Of a DNA stretch of 64,000 bases, positions 11,293-22,874 are shown in pieces; positions within the stretch are counted from its first letter, which is position 1, and each line of letters begins with the position of its first letter. Below the pieces are notes generated by a model. It did not search any database, was not told the DNA's origin, and saw only the letters and a program-made list of their open reading frames with translations. A program made the position numbers and the translations under genes. Location: assembly GCF_011745365.1 (NCBI RefSeq), contig NW_024468912.1, positions 3,472,001 through 3,536,000 of the forward strand. The letters are read 5' to 3'. Source of the DNA: Cryphonectria parasitica EP155. Lineage: Eukaryota > Ascomycota > Sordariomycetes > Diaporthales > Cryphonectriaceae.

Positions 11293-12587
11293 GTTTCTTT
11301 GAACCTTGGCTCTCATAACAAGGGATCCAGCGGAAATAAGGTACCGAAGGTACCGGTCTGCTTTGAATCAGCAGCAACGTTTGGTCAAGTAAGGAGGAGA
11401 TGACGGCAGAGAATGCGGGCGTCAGCGTACTTTGGCTCAGATGTAGTCATTGATCAGGATAAAAAGAGAAGAGAGAGGGACGGAGGGGAGGGAGGGCTCG
11501 TCCTCTAGTAGGTGATTACCTGGGAGAATCATTCTTATGTACAGTCAAAGAGTCCATCATGAATCAGGGGCTGCCATTGCTGGGCTGATTGTCAAGAAGC
11601 TCAGGAGCATTGATCAAAATGCATAGCGTCAAGTCAACAAGAGGCGAAAGTGCTATTGAAGTCATGTGCGCTTTGTGTCAAGTCGGTCAAAGCATATGAT
11701 TTGGAAGGGATTGTAGTGATTGTGGTAATGTCTCAATACATTGAAAATTTTAGTTACCACTCATTTGTTTACTTATACAATCAAGCTTCTTAGTCACAAT
11801 ACATTCTAATTGCTTAGAAAAAGTTGCTTAACTAGCCCTATCCTCTGTCTCATCTTCGATTCAACGCAAGTAAACTTCAGTCAATATTTCATGGATGGAT
11901 ACTTAAAGTAAGTACCTGTCAAGAAAAATTGGGTCGTACCATATAGTATCGCAGTCTCGTGGGTGCTACTCAGCTACTCAGCTTCCCACCGCGCCGTATA
12001 GTCATTTGTTTGTAGAGTATGAAAATGTAATCTATTAGTGGCACAACAAGTTGGGCTTTACAACGCGTCTCGTAACAACACTCATCACAAACAAGCCCTC
12101 TTAGACCTCAGTATTCATTCGGAATTCCTGAATTCAGCATTCATATTAGACTTATGTAAGTCTAATCTCAGTTTGGATCCTGCAAGGTACGGTATCTAGT
12201 GCTCAGATGGCAAAATAATATACTATATCATAGGGTTGTGAAGCAGATCAGGCATTTGCGAAAGCAACATGACATTATCATGAGAACTGCTAAAACAGTT
12301 TATTCAGATACCAGTCCCCGCATTGACAGGGCGGTGAGATCAAGAAGCGATAGCGGAGAGAAAGCGGCAACAAGATACCCTTGTTTGCTATCGACAACTA
12401 TCCAGATGTGGCGATGCTATCATACCACAACATAATCCCGGCTAGCATGAACTCCGCTCGGGTTATATTCCCGGCGTCTTACTAATTACATCGTTCTTTA
12501 CTCCCCTTTCTTTCTTTCTTTCTCATCAACAAAATCATTCTGTCATTAACGACAGTGGAAAGGGAGTCTCACAACCACGAAAAGAGA
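11293..12587. other. Intergenic, AT-rich, with palindromes
   Basis: About 1.3 kb between the tetraspanin stop and the M20 peptidase ATG. From about 11700 to 12320 it is clearly AT-richer than flanking genes and has no supported gene. It includes the 22-bp palindrome at 12145-12166 and clustered GAATTC sites at 12121-12136. A TTTCTTTCTTTC pyrimidine tract at 12510-12525 lies in the likely leader of the peptidase gene. Confidence 0.55.
12145..12166. repeat. 22-bp near-perfect palindrome
   Basis: ATTAGACTTA, a TG spacer, then TAAGTCTAAT: two 10-bp arms that are exact reverse complements, inside AT-rich intergenic DNA. It could be a dimeric protein-binding site or a scar; no element boundary is seen. 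Confidence 0.85.
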
Positions 12588-14429
12588 ATGGTTACCAACG
12601 AGAAGCTGCCCTTACTCGAGGGCGAGAGCCCTATAGTGGCACGTCACAGGAAGACGACGGCCTCATCGGCGGCGTCGCGTTCCAAGTGGCCAAGGCTATG
12701 GACGGCGCTCGCTGCCATCGCCCTCCTACGGCTGTGTTGGACAATGTCCTTTGTGGGCGTATTCTTCCCATTCCACCGCCCGCACCATGGAACAGACTTT
12801 GCCCAGCAGTGCCGTCAGGTCGACCCTCTCTTCCCAGGCCAGAAAAGCCCCGCTCTGGACTCGATGGATGAGTACCTCGCCTCCCCCCAGTTCCTCAACG
12901 CCAGCGTGCCCCGTCTGGCCGGCGCCGTGCAGATCCCGACGCAGTCGTATGACACCATGGGCGCCATCGGCGATGACGCGCGCTGGGACGTCTTCTACGA
13001 CCTCGCGCAGTATCTGGAGCAGACGTTCCCGCTTGTCTACAGCACGCTGCAGCTGGAAAAGGTCAACACCCACGGGCTGCTGTACACCTGGGAGGGCTCG
13101 GACGCGAGCCTGAAGCCGACCGTGTTCATGGCGCACCAGGATACCGTCCCTGTCGAGCTGTCCACCATTGAGCAGTGGACGCATCCACCATGGAGCGGCG
13201 AATTTGACGGCAGCTTTCTGTGGGGGCGTGGTTCCTCTGACTGCAAGAACAACCTCATCGGGATCCTGGAAGCGGTCGAGTTGTTGATTGACGCTGGGTT
13301 CAAGCCCAAGAGGTCCCTGGTGCTGTCGTTTGGCTTCGATGAGGAGATCTCGGGTGCCCAAGGCGCTGGTCATCTCGCGGAGGCCATTCTGGCCAAATAT
13401 GGCAAAGACGGAGCGGCTATCATTGTCGACGAGGGTTCAGGTCTGATGAAACAGTTTGGAACCGTTTTCTCCTTGCCTGCAGTTGCAGAGAAAGGGTATA
13501 TTGACGTTGATGTCATCGTCCGAATGCCCGGCGGCCATTCCTCCGTGCCCCCGAAACACAACGGCATCGGTGTCATGGGCGAACTCATCACGCATCTCGA
13601 GGCCAATATTTATGAGCCTCGTATCTATGATGAGAATCCCACGCTGGGTCTGCTGCAGTGTGGTGCTGCGTTCGCGCCGGATTTCCCACACAAGCTGAAG
13701 AAAGAGCTGCGGCATCGCATTTCCGGCGATGCTGCCGTGTGCCACAAGAAGGACAGGCTGGCGCTGGAGGCGGCCAAGATCTCAGACCCGTTCAAGTACT
13801 TGTTCACGACGTCCCAGGCGGCAGATCTCATTGGCGGCGGTGCTAAGATCAACGCCCTGCCTGAGCGGACTGTGCTCACCGTCAACCACCGCGTCAATGT
13901 CGGCGGCCATACTTCGGATGTCAAGGCGCATATCACCGAGATTGCAGCGCATGTGGCCAAGAAGTTCAATCTCACTCTGCATGCCTTCCCAGAGGGCGAA
14001 GGAGAGACGCCCAGCTCTATCACGCTCAAGGTTGCGTTCCACTCGACTCTTGAGCCGGCACCTGTTTCTCCCTTCACCTATGATGGCGAGACAAATGCTT
14101 GGTCCATCTTGTCGGGCACCACGCGCGCTCTCTATGGAGAGGATTTGATCATGGCACCGGCATTGTCGACTGGCAACACAGGTATGTAGAGATTAGCACA
14201 CGTCGACTTTTGATAATGTGAAAATGCTGACATTTACCCCCAAGATACGAAGTATTACTGGGACCTGACAAACAACATCTACCGATACGGCCCCGGTTAT
14301 GATGAGGAGCAGGATGCTGGCCTCGGTGGTATTCACACCGTGGACGAGCGAGTCAGCATGCGGGCACACGTCAAGGGCGTGCAGTGGTATAGTATGTTCG
14401 TGAGGAACATGGACGAGGCTGACCTGTAA
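12588..14429 (+). CDS. CPS1: M20 family carboxypeptidase S, vacuolar type
   Basis: Gly-Xaa carboxypeptidase of the M20/ArgE-DapE family, a zinc enzyme that in yeast is delivered to the vacuole as a membrane-anchored precursor. Exons are 12588-14181 and 14245-14429, 592 aa, one intron (GTATGT donor, CAAG acceptor) with the Thr-Asp-Thr codons across the junction in register. The ATG at 12588 (MVTNEKLPLL) was chosen; the frame upstream has only a GTG. A basic cytoplasmic N-terminus precedes a membrane anchor at about residues 38-61. Metal-site motifs are present: FMAHQDTVPV (His, Asp), GRGSSDCKN (bridging Asp), FGFDEEISG (catalytic Glu pair), IIVDEGSG (Asp) and a C-terminal GIHTVDE (His). The short second exon carries that final His, so correct splicing is needed for activity. 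Nothing looks broken. Confidence 0.95.
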
Positions 14430-16190
14430 ATGACCTGCCTCGTGCCATGGTTCCGCGAGGCTGTGTCCTTTGTACTCATGTCAGTTGTATGACTAAGCTT
14501 CCGTTGATGTGGCTCGGAAGGACATAAGACATCTTGAGGATTGCATGTGCGAATAATATCTAGAGCTCGAGAGGTCTTGCCGCCGAGGATTGGCGAGGTT
14601 AGACAACCTTTTTGAGGAGGTTTACATACCTGTACTACATACCTGTACGATTACGATCCGCAGGCATCGTATGTATATATTGAATAGTACATCAATTCGC
14701 AAGGTTATGCCTTGCAAGGGTGATCAAAGTTCCCCCAACTGTGAATCCAGCTAAAGGAAGTGCTTGCGTACAGGTCTCTCGATGCAGTACCTTAGTAAGT
14801 CCTTACCAACTTTTTGAGGCTTTACACGGGCGCAGTTTTCAGCCTGTTGGTTTGCATGCTTTACTAAAGTATAAAAACCAAGTAATTAATAATTCGGATA
14901 CAAAAAGCAAATGCGTATCTTGACCAATCGCAAGAATTCTCGTACATATTCTCGCTCAAAGTCTTGTCTTTTAGCATTTATTTTAGTGTTTATTTATAAA
15001 GACAAATACACTTTTATCATCATACTGTTACACCGACTCCTGGCAGGAGCTGAACACCTGGTGTACTGAACCAGGATAAAACCAAGAACATCCTTGATAG
15101 TCGACTGAAGGCCTCTTCGAGGAGGCCTCTGATTGCAGGCAGCAGCTGGCGGTCGAAACTTGTTGTAGCACTGGAGGTTACCGACACTCTGGAAGCGAAG
15201 GGGAGGCTGTGTGGCTGGATATGCACGTTGGTTTCAACAGCACAAAAGTGAAGTGCGTTGATTGGTTGCCTGCTCGGCTCGGTCGTGTGATTGGCTGATC
15301 CAATAAGTGATAACGGCGCTTCTGCTTGCATTCGCAACACTGAGAGCCATTTGTTTTGTGCAGGCAGTGCACCGCACGATCTTGGAAAAAGTAACGGCCT
15401 CAAAAAGTAGCCTGATTTGTGTAACATTTAATGCAAGATGGGTTGGGTGGCGAATGAAGAGGTTGCTTAGTGCTATATATATGTATATACACCTGTCTAG
15501 GTAGGCACGATTCCCTGGTTTGTATTTCTGGGAGGGTGTAGGAGAAGCTATTTGGACTCTTGGAGTACTTGTCCGTTACAATATTACCACGTACATGATA
15601 CTAATTAGTTCGATCCAGACGTCACTCAGGGGTATGCTCGATTCGCTATGTCGGATTGGAAAGCTGCGGAATCCAGAGCTTGAACCATGGACTGGCGTGG
15701 AAGCTGAAGACACTCGGCACCCACTTGGTCCTTTTGTATGCAGGTTGTTCTTGTTTCATGTGTTTGGAAGGGTTCCATTATCTGTCGCCTGGCGCGGCTG
15801 AGGCAGGCTGTGTCCTTGTTCAGCCAATCTGGCTGATTTTCCACTCTCAATCTTTTCACCGTTGCTAAATGGCATTTTTACACTCACAGGCAGGCCCCCA
15901 TCTCCTCACCTAGTCAATCTAAGGGTTGGCCAGGGTCAGTTCCCATTATAAAAAGCCCTACGTAGACCGCTTTACTTCTTGCAAAAGAAAAAAAAGAAAC
16001 CTCCGTATCTCAAGCCACTCTCATCTTGCTCTCCGCTCTCTTGCAAAAGTCCATCAAGTCTGCCGTTCCTGCTCAGATCTTTCAGAAAACGCACATAGTC
16101 ATTTCTCTAAGTGCTTCAGGAATTTTTCATAAATCCTAGATTCTCCCTAGATTCTCTAGGCAGGCCACGAGCATACTCGAGATCGTCCGA
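14430..16190. other. Intergenic, about 1.8 kb, nothing recognised
   Basis: Several short ORFs, including a 135-codon minus-strand frame at 15020-15427, none with recognisable domains or plausible introns. A small hairpin (AGGCCTC, 6-nt loop, GAGGCCT) lies at 15109-15128. The last 250 bp before 16191 are the probable leader of the next gene. Confidence 0.55.
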
Positions 16191-17533
16191 ATGGCATCCA
16201 ACCGCAGAGTTGACAGCAAGACCGATGACGAAGTGTGCCGGCCGCTGCAGGTGTCCGAAGAATGCACAATCTCTTCTTATGCTGATGTCACGGCGACGAG
16301 ACGAGATTGGAAGCCCGTTTTGAATAATGAGTTCCTTGAATACTTCTCTGAACTGAAAGATGTGCTCGATGCTGGCATTTTCAGAATGAACCGTCTACGA
16401 AGGATCATGACCGAGAAAGTGAATGCGGAGACAGCTGAGCAGTTTGTCAGCGGCTTCATCAACGAAAACGAGCCCTGGCTCCTCAAGGTACTCGAGGATT
16501 ATAAGTCCTCGATGTTTCACATTGCAGACCTGACAGTCCCTACCATTGACGACGACTACGAGGAAGACAACACAGATGCCCGATCCTTCACTATTCCTCT
16601 GGCCATGGAGGCATCTCCGACTACAGCTCGCTTCGAGCCAATCTTCAACATGGGTCCGCCGCCCTCTCGCGCTGGAGGGTGCGCCCCTGAAGCGCCAATG
16701 ACACTGGCTACACCAAGCGTGATTGAAATGACGAATGGAGGCGGGCCGTCTGATACCCGAAGGGACGATGAACTAACGGCCTCGCGAGATGATGCAGGTT
16801 ACACAGGAGGACAACGTACAAATGGAAAACGGCCCTTGAACGGCAGTTCTGCGGAAGAACCGGGGCCCGCCTCCGGGCCTTCGTCAAAGAGACCCAAGAA
16901 TTCCGCGCAGGCTGCTTCCCCGAGCAATACCGCTTTGGCCCAAGCGACGAATGCACTTGATTTTTTTGAGGTGGATGGAGAGGACTACGCCTTTGCTGAC
17001 CAGAGGTGTGGACCTGGATGGTATGTCGTCAGATGCAATTTGAGTAAGCAGACTGGTATCAACGACGCAGTGCGATTCACACAGCATCCATTTGAGGACG
17101 ACACAGCTCTGAAGCACTTCAACGACAAGCGCCGGAGATGCCATGAACCGAAGAGTAGATACACTGAGGAAGATATCATCCGAGGATTCGCGTGTAGGGG
17201 TAAGTATATCAACCCACTTGCGCTGCCAACCACTCAGAGGTGGCTTGTACTTAGTATTGTCTGGCTCGGCCTCTAACATGTTGGCTTTCAGTTTATTGGA
17301 ACGCGAGGGCACAAGAAGAAGCTTCAGATGATGATTTCATCAAATCAAATGAATCTGTGAAGAAGAAGAGGCAGATTGCAGATGCCGCGAAGGGTTCGGC
17401 CAAGAAACCAGGCAGAGGCCGAGGAAAGAAGAAGTCTGGAGAGATTGGTCCCCAGTCTGGCCAAGCCCATGATGGGTCATCTGGCGAGGATATGGAGGGC
17501 AGTTATCGTGAGGAAGTGAGTATTTTGCATTAA
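16191..17533 (+). CDS. Unrecognised nuclear-type protein with AT-hook-like tail
   Basis: I do not recognise this family. Exons are 16191-17199 and 17292-17533 (GTAAGT donor, TTTCAG acceptor), about 416 aa. The N-terminal 130 residues look globular and helical. The middle is a disordered Ser/Pro/Gly-rich linker with a basic KRPLNG...KRPKNS segment. Residues about 260-335 form a compact block with spaced Cys and His (FADQRCGPGWYVVRCNL, then HPF, ALKHF, RRRCHEP, GFACR) that could be a small zinc-binding or fungal-specific nuclear domain. The tail has KKKRQIADAAKGSAKK and then KPGRGRGKKK, which resembles an AT-hook. The last codons are uncertain: a GTGAGT donor at 17516 with an acceptor ending at 17571 would put the stop TGA immediately after Glu, ending the gene at 17574. 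A chromatin role is inferred only from composition. Confidence 0.72.
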
Positions 17534-18256
17534 TGTCTTCCGTACAGATACCCATATGCTGATAATCTCAGTGAACGAGACCAGAACCACGACGTTGACG
17601 TCCTATCCCGTCCCTCCATGAAAATAGCATACTGTTCATTGCGAAGAGGGCAGGTTTCCCACAAGTATTTTGAGTACAACCACTCGTTGCATTTATTACT
17701 TGCATATTATCAACGATATGCATCAAACGATTGTATCAGGTGATGTTATTTTGTGTGGATTAGAAAGGTTGAGAGCGTTATATTGAACCGTTGTGCAACT
17801 GTCTGCATTGATATCAAAACCAATAAAAAAAGTTATTTACGTTCGACCAATCTTGATATTACCTCTATATCCCCTGACTTGGGCATCAAATATGAATGAG
17901 TAGTTGACTATGGTTGTTATCCTGTTCAAGCTGCTCATTAGGCGAGGCTTCACGTGAAGTGATTTACGGTAGCCTTGTATTACTTTACCGTACTGTAGTA
18001 AATACTGCCCACTACTTACCTAGCAACTAGGTGTCCTAGGCAGCCGCTGCTGCGGAGCGTTGGGGGGGTTTCAGCTGCTGACCCCGCAGGGCTTACTGGG
18101 GTCTCACTTCATTGTGGGGGAATGCAGGGACCTGGATTCAAACCTCAACCCCACTGAGCAACCGCACCCAAATTTTTCGTCAGCGAACTTTTTTCTTTAT
18201 CGATTTCTCGAAGCAGACAACGAGAGGCGCCCTCCTCAGTAGCAAGCACTGAAAAG
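17534..18256. other. Intergenic, promoter of TRM6
   Basis: About 720 bp between two plus-strand genes. It contains the 12-bp palindrome CTTCACGTGAAG at 17948-17959, centred on CACGTG (an E-box-like bHLH core). No gene or tRNA was found; a TTCAAAC stretch near 18138 was checked and does not form a T-arm. Confidence 0.55.
17948..17959. promoter_or_regulatory. CACGTG-centred 12-bp palindrome, possible bHLH site
   Basis: CTTCACGTGAAG is a perfect palindrome about 300 bp upstream of the TRM6 ATG. CACGTG is the classic bHLH (Pho4/Cbf1-type) core; a function here is inferred from the motif alone. Confidence 0.35.
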
Positions 18257-20252
18257 ATGGGTACACACTCTCTAATTGAGCCCCATGCCTGGGTCATTCT
18301 CCGACTTCCCAATGGGAGCACGCGACTCCTTCAGATCACCCCAAACACGTATGAAGTCCGCAGCTAGTTGTTTTCTCAAATAGTATCTTTCCATTTCTTC
18401 AAGGAGGAATGATGACGAACTGACTTGCCCGCCTCTTAGAACTCTTTCCCTGGGCAGATATGGCTGTTTCCCAAGCAACCTCATTATAAGACGTCCATAC
18501 CATCTTACCTACGAGCTCCAGGACAAAGATGCATCGAGCAATTCCTTTGCCCGCCTCCGCATTGTGCCCGCCTCCGAGCTCCACGCCGATGTAATAGCCG
18601 AAGAGTCCACATCCTCTCGACAAGATAGCGCCGCTCCCGAGGACAACATAATATCAGCAACAGATGGTGTCGAGTACAGCCTGGTAGACAGCGAGACCGG
18701 AGCGGTAGTCGTCCGGTCTAACCGCGAGATCATCGACGACAATGCGAGGCAGACGCTGACTTGGGAGGAGATTGAGGCGCTGAAGCGCGACGGGACGGAC
18801 TCGGGCCAGGACCTGATTGCGAAGCTTATGCTGGCACATACGGGCATGGACCAAAAGACAACTTTCAGTATGGCCAAGTACAAGCTGCTGAAGGAGAAGA
18901 AGTTTTTGAGAAGGTTTACGGTCTTGCCAGTGGACGTGAACAATTTCGGAAATTTCTGGATGGGCGAGAGGGACGGGAGTAAGATCATGGAGATGAAGGA
19001 GGAGATGATCGGGCTCGTTGGCTGCTGGGCAAATGTTCACTTCAGTGGAGTGGATCATGCGGCAGTGGACGAGATACCCCCCAAGGAAGAAACAGAGGAG
19101 ATGGAGATTGAGAATGCGCGAAAGCCAAGGCAAACTGAGGGCATAAGATACCTGGTCGTAGATGACACAGGTGGTTTACTCGTGGCAGCACTGGCCGAGA
19201 GGATGGGAGTCCTATATCCGAGCGACGCCAAGAGCGCAGAGAAAGGCGCGGAAGAGCGTTCAAACGGTGTTGCCCAGCCGGAGATCGATGCCAAGGAGAC
19301 TGCTTCGTCAGGCAAGCGTGACCACGCAGGAAACCCGAAGGAATCTGGAGAGGTGATATCGCAACTGCACTCTTCTGACGGCACAGAGCCCTCTTCCAAG
19401 AAACGCCGACAACCACCGCCTCGAAAATCCGACTTTCACATCCCCTACAGTTCCACCAATACCATGACCCTGGTCCATACCAATGGCCAACCTAATCTCA
19501 CCCATCTCAACTACTGGCAATATGACAGCACGAATCCGAACCACCCACCACATCCACTCCTCAACCACCTTCTCTCTCTCACCTGGCTCCAACTGTTAGA
19601 GCCTCAACTCGACTCCGTCTACACCACCGAGCCCCCGACCAACACGACCGAGGAGGTCTCCTCCTGGAAACCCAACCGCCGCGGAAACTACCACCGTAAG
19701 CGACGGCGCTGGGCGCGCACACGGTACGTCGTCGACACCGCACGGGCAGGCGGCTTTAGCGGACTCGTGGTAGCAAGCACTATGGACCCTATCTCGGTGC
19801 TGCGGCCTCTGCTCCCGCTGCTCGACGGCGGCGCGCCTGTCGCCATCTACAGCCCGCACATAGAACCGCTCGCCAAGCTCGTCGACTGTTTCAGCGTGGC
19901 CAGGCGGGCCGCCTTCATCGGGCGCCCCGACACCGCCGGCAAGACGCCGGAGGAGCTCGAGCGGTGGGAGGGCACGGAGGAGTTTCCCCTCAATCCCCAG
20001 CTCCTGCTGGGCGTGCAGCTGCACAACAGCAGAGCAAAGAAGTGGCAGGTCTTGCCCGGCAGGACACACCCCGTGATGACGACCCGCGGGGGTGCCGAGG
20101 GATTCGTATTTACAGCCTGGCGGGCGAAGCCTGCCGAGGGCAAGATTGCGGCGAGAGGCAAGTTCCAGAAGAGGAGAACCGGGGCGAGCACGGCCGAGGG
20201 GGGGACTCCTGCCGAGGCTGGTACACCTGCCACTGCTGGTGTCGAAGCCTGA
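18257..20252 (+). CDS. TRM6: tRNA (adenine-58-N1) methyltransferase non-catalytic subunit
   Basis: Trm6/Gcd10 pairs with catalytic Trm61 to make m1A58 in tRNAs, including initiator tRNA-Met, in the nucleus; it supplies tRNA-binding surfaces. Exons are 18257-18348 and 18440-20252 with a 91-bp phase-2 intron (GTATGA donor, CTTAG acceptor), 634 aa. The N-terminal beta-barrel region reads WVILRLPNGSTRLLQITPNT and then SLGRYGCFPSNLIIRRPYHL, conserved in the family. The central block has GTDSGQDLIAKLMLAHTGMD followed by FSMAKYKLLKEKKFLRRFTV, diagnostic of Trm6. A Glu/Lys-rich linker (about residues 300-380) separates it from the C-terminal Rossmann-like lobe (GGFSGLVVAS, YSPHIEPLAKL, HPVMTTRGGAEGFVFTAWR). 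The last 20 or so residues are a degenerate Gly-Thr-Pro-Ala repeat. It converges on ARPC3. Confidence 0.97.
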
Positions 20253-20741
20253 TAGCTGACACTCGTATGTCTGGATTTAGCTGGGGCACCGATATCAGAT
20301 CACCTTGAGTCGTCGAGACACGATTCTCATGGCAGAGCAAAGCTTTCATAGAAGTAATGATACCCCCATCAGTTCTCTGAGCATGACTTGTAGACACGCA
20401 CACGCACACTATGCTATAGACAGACAGTAAGCAAGAGAATCGTAAGGCCTGCCAACACTCATTTGAGTTTTATTCCCAATAACATAGCCGTCCAATCTAC
20501 CCGAGGCATGCAACTGGGCCGGGTTGGGTTGACGTGATCTCTGCCCAGACCGTGCGAGCCACAATATTCCGAAAGTCCTGTTCTCTCTTCATTCTAAAGT
20601 GCCCCAAGACTACCCTTCGGCTGGCTAAGACGCTTCAGGACTACACTTCGTGGGGCCGTGTGGAAGTCTATATTAACGGCGCACGCTCTTGTGAAGCCTA
20701 GAGGGATCCGAAAATGTTTTGTCCCTCACAGCGTTTTCCGC
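20253..20741. other. Convergent intergenic spacer between TRM6 and ARPC3
   Basis: About 490 bp serving as 3' flank of both genes. It includes a short CA-rich stretch at 20395-20410. No gene seen. Confidence 0.6.
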
Positions 20742-21584
20742 TTATAGTGCCTTCCCCATGAACTTCCTCTTCGTGAAGCTTAGCCACCACTTGCTGGGCT
20801 TCTCGTCACCGTCCGCATACACCCTCGCCAGTAACCTCGTAGCCAGCTCCTGGCGCACCTGGGACATGTACTGGCGCAGCTGCTCAGCATCCTGTCTGTC
20901 GCGGGGTGGCTCGTACATCTATTTCCCCGACACCGCCAATAGTCAGCGGATTTGTTCCTCGTTTCCTTTGACACGGACCACAACCACACATATCCCTCAA
21001 GGCGGGCGGCAGCAGGAAAACATTACCTGATTGAGAGGGAAAGCAGGGTCGCCGGGAACAGCGAAATTGGTATCCAGCGCCAGGTTCATGACATCCTTGC
21101 CGGCCGTCCGCACGTCGGCGCTCGGCTTGATCTTGGTCAGGCATTCCGACACGAAGAGGATGCCATAGATGAGCAGCCTGTCGGCGTTGCCCTGAATCTC
21201 GAAGTTGCGGAAGAAGGTGTTGGCCCTGAACAGCGACAGGACCTCGTCCAGGACATCGTAGCTCTCGGACTCCGGGTCGGGAGACTCGTTAGGCGGTAGC
21301 GGCGGGTTTGGCAGGGGAAGGGTGTAGGCGGGCCCACGGGTCTTGGTGCGCAGGGGGAGGAGGGGAAAGTTGCCGATCAGGCGCGGGACGTTAGGGTCGG
21401 CGTTGAAGATGGAGTTGTAGGCCTAGAAGGAAGAGGGGGATGGAAGGGTCAGCAGGTGAGTTTATTGTGGCGGTGTCGTGAGCGAAGGTGAGGAGTGGGT
21501 GGGAGCTTCGAGTTGGAGTCATTTGGAGAGCCCGAAGGAGGGGAGAAATGTGTTGGTGGTAGTGATTTGGGTACTCACAGGCAT
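20742..21584 (-). CDS. ARC18: Arp2/3 complex subunit 3 (p21-Arc)
   Basis: ARPC3 is a structural subunit of the seven-protein Arp2/3 complex that nucleates branched actin at cortical patches. Exons on the minus strand are 21584-21579, 21422-21027 and 20918-20742, 192 aa, all junctions phase 0. The first exon is only six bases, ATG CCT, followed by GTGAGTAC; exon 2 starts with AYNSIFNADP, so the protein begins MPAYNSIFN, as expected for the family. Exon 2 continues with IGNFPLLPLRTKTRGPAYTL, then YDVLDEVLSLFRANTFFRNF and LLIYGILFVSECLTKI. Exon 3 holds MYEPPRDRQDAEQLRQYMSQ and ends KFMGKAL. Introns are 156 and 108 bp; intron 2 has a CTGAC-type branch site. Length and content match the family. 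The tiny first exon is the only oddity. Confidence 0.97.
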
Positions 21585-22874
21585 TATGACTTATGCGCCC
21601 ACCAGGCGAGCTGTTATAGGGGAGCTCTGGTTCAATGGGTTGAGGAAGTCGTGAGGAATTGTCGAGGTGGCTGTTGACAAGGGTTCCGTCTGGAGGGGCT
21701 GTGATGCTACTTCCCTTTTCCCCTGAGTCGACGTTGACCAGCTGTGAGTTAGGTGACGTCTCTCACACTCACAGGCCAGAAGATAGTACTAACTGTATTC
21801 GGTTAAGGCACTTCTCTACTCCATCTGAGTCAGCAACAAGAATCCAGCCAACGCCGTCCTGCCAGGCTGGACAAGGATAAGCCACATTTCGGACAGGGAA
21901 GGGGGGATGGAGGGGGCTGGTGCTGCCTAGAGTCACGTGGTCTGGTGTCATGTTTCGCGTCGGCTTGCAGTCAAGCATTCCGAAGTTGGAGGGTGGGACG
22001 AGGTGGCCAGGTGGACAAGTGGGGCCAGGGCGCGCATGAGACATTCGCCCCCAATTGGCCTGGCACCCCGGCCGACCTACCTCTGCGTGTCATTCCAAGG
22101 TTTCTGTCCCTCCCAGGTCGCATTCCCAGTCCCTCCTCTTCCGTTCTGCACGCCTGGCAAGCCTGTGCCAGGCCTCCTTTGTGAACCCGGTGGCCACCAC
22201 TGCTTAGCCCGTCTGTCTGCTTTCTCTCTCTCTCTCTTTTCCGGCCGTGATTAAAACCCCCCAACTCCCAGTCCAGCCTGGGTCCGTCCACGTCGCCTGT
22301 TTTGGTGACCCTAACTCTTACGCAACCTTGTCTCGACCCTCTCTCTCACCTCTTTTTGCTCCTTATTCTTCCTCATGCTTGCTATTTTCTACTGTATGCA
22401 GATCTCATTTCTGGCATAGCAGTCATCTCCAAATTTCCGAGCTTGGATCCTATTTGAGGAACAAAGAGTTCTGAGTTGCTGGGTTACAAGTCCGGTCGCG
22501 TCACGTCAACATTTCAGTCTCCACTCAATTCCGCATCGCATTCTGCACCTCAGCCTTATCACGACTATCGACTTATCGCCAATACACGCAGACGGTCTAG
22601 TCTTGCCCCTCACTTCATTAGCGCCTACATTCAGAAATTTGGCATCCCGTCAAGGGAGGCTTCCTTAATGCAGATCCTCGAGTGCGTATCGCCCATCCTC
22701 GTTTCGCTTTTGGCTGCACATGTTTTGGTGCCTGCGCAGCATTCACTGCAATGCAACCTTCACGACATACAAACCAGGACCACGCCGAATCCTTACCACT
22801 AACACGTCGCGTATAGCTCGTTATTCAACCACAGCCCTCTCCTAGGCCAGCTGTTTAACTCAAGATTCAACAGC
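21585..22874. other. Intergenic: divergent promoter of ARPC3 and the 22875 gene
   Basis: About 1.3 kb. It contains CT-rich tracts near 22225-22240 and 22335-22375 on the plus strand, typical of fungal leaders upstream of the 22875 gene. Short ORFs (for example at 22476) could be upstream ORFs; none is recognised. Confidence 0.55.

Noticed and set aside
12726..13373. 215-codon minus-strand frame in the M20 peptidase
   Set aside because: Antisense to a well-supported coding exon, no start context or recognisable content.
18085..18180. Possible tRNA from a GGATTCAAACC stretch
   Set aside because: No matching T-stem, anticodon arm or acceptor stem.
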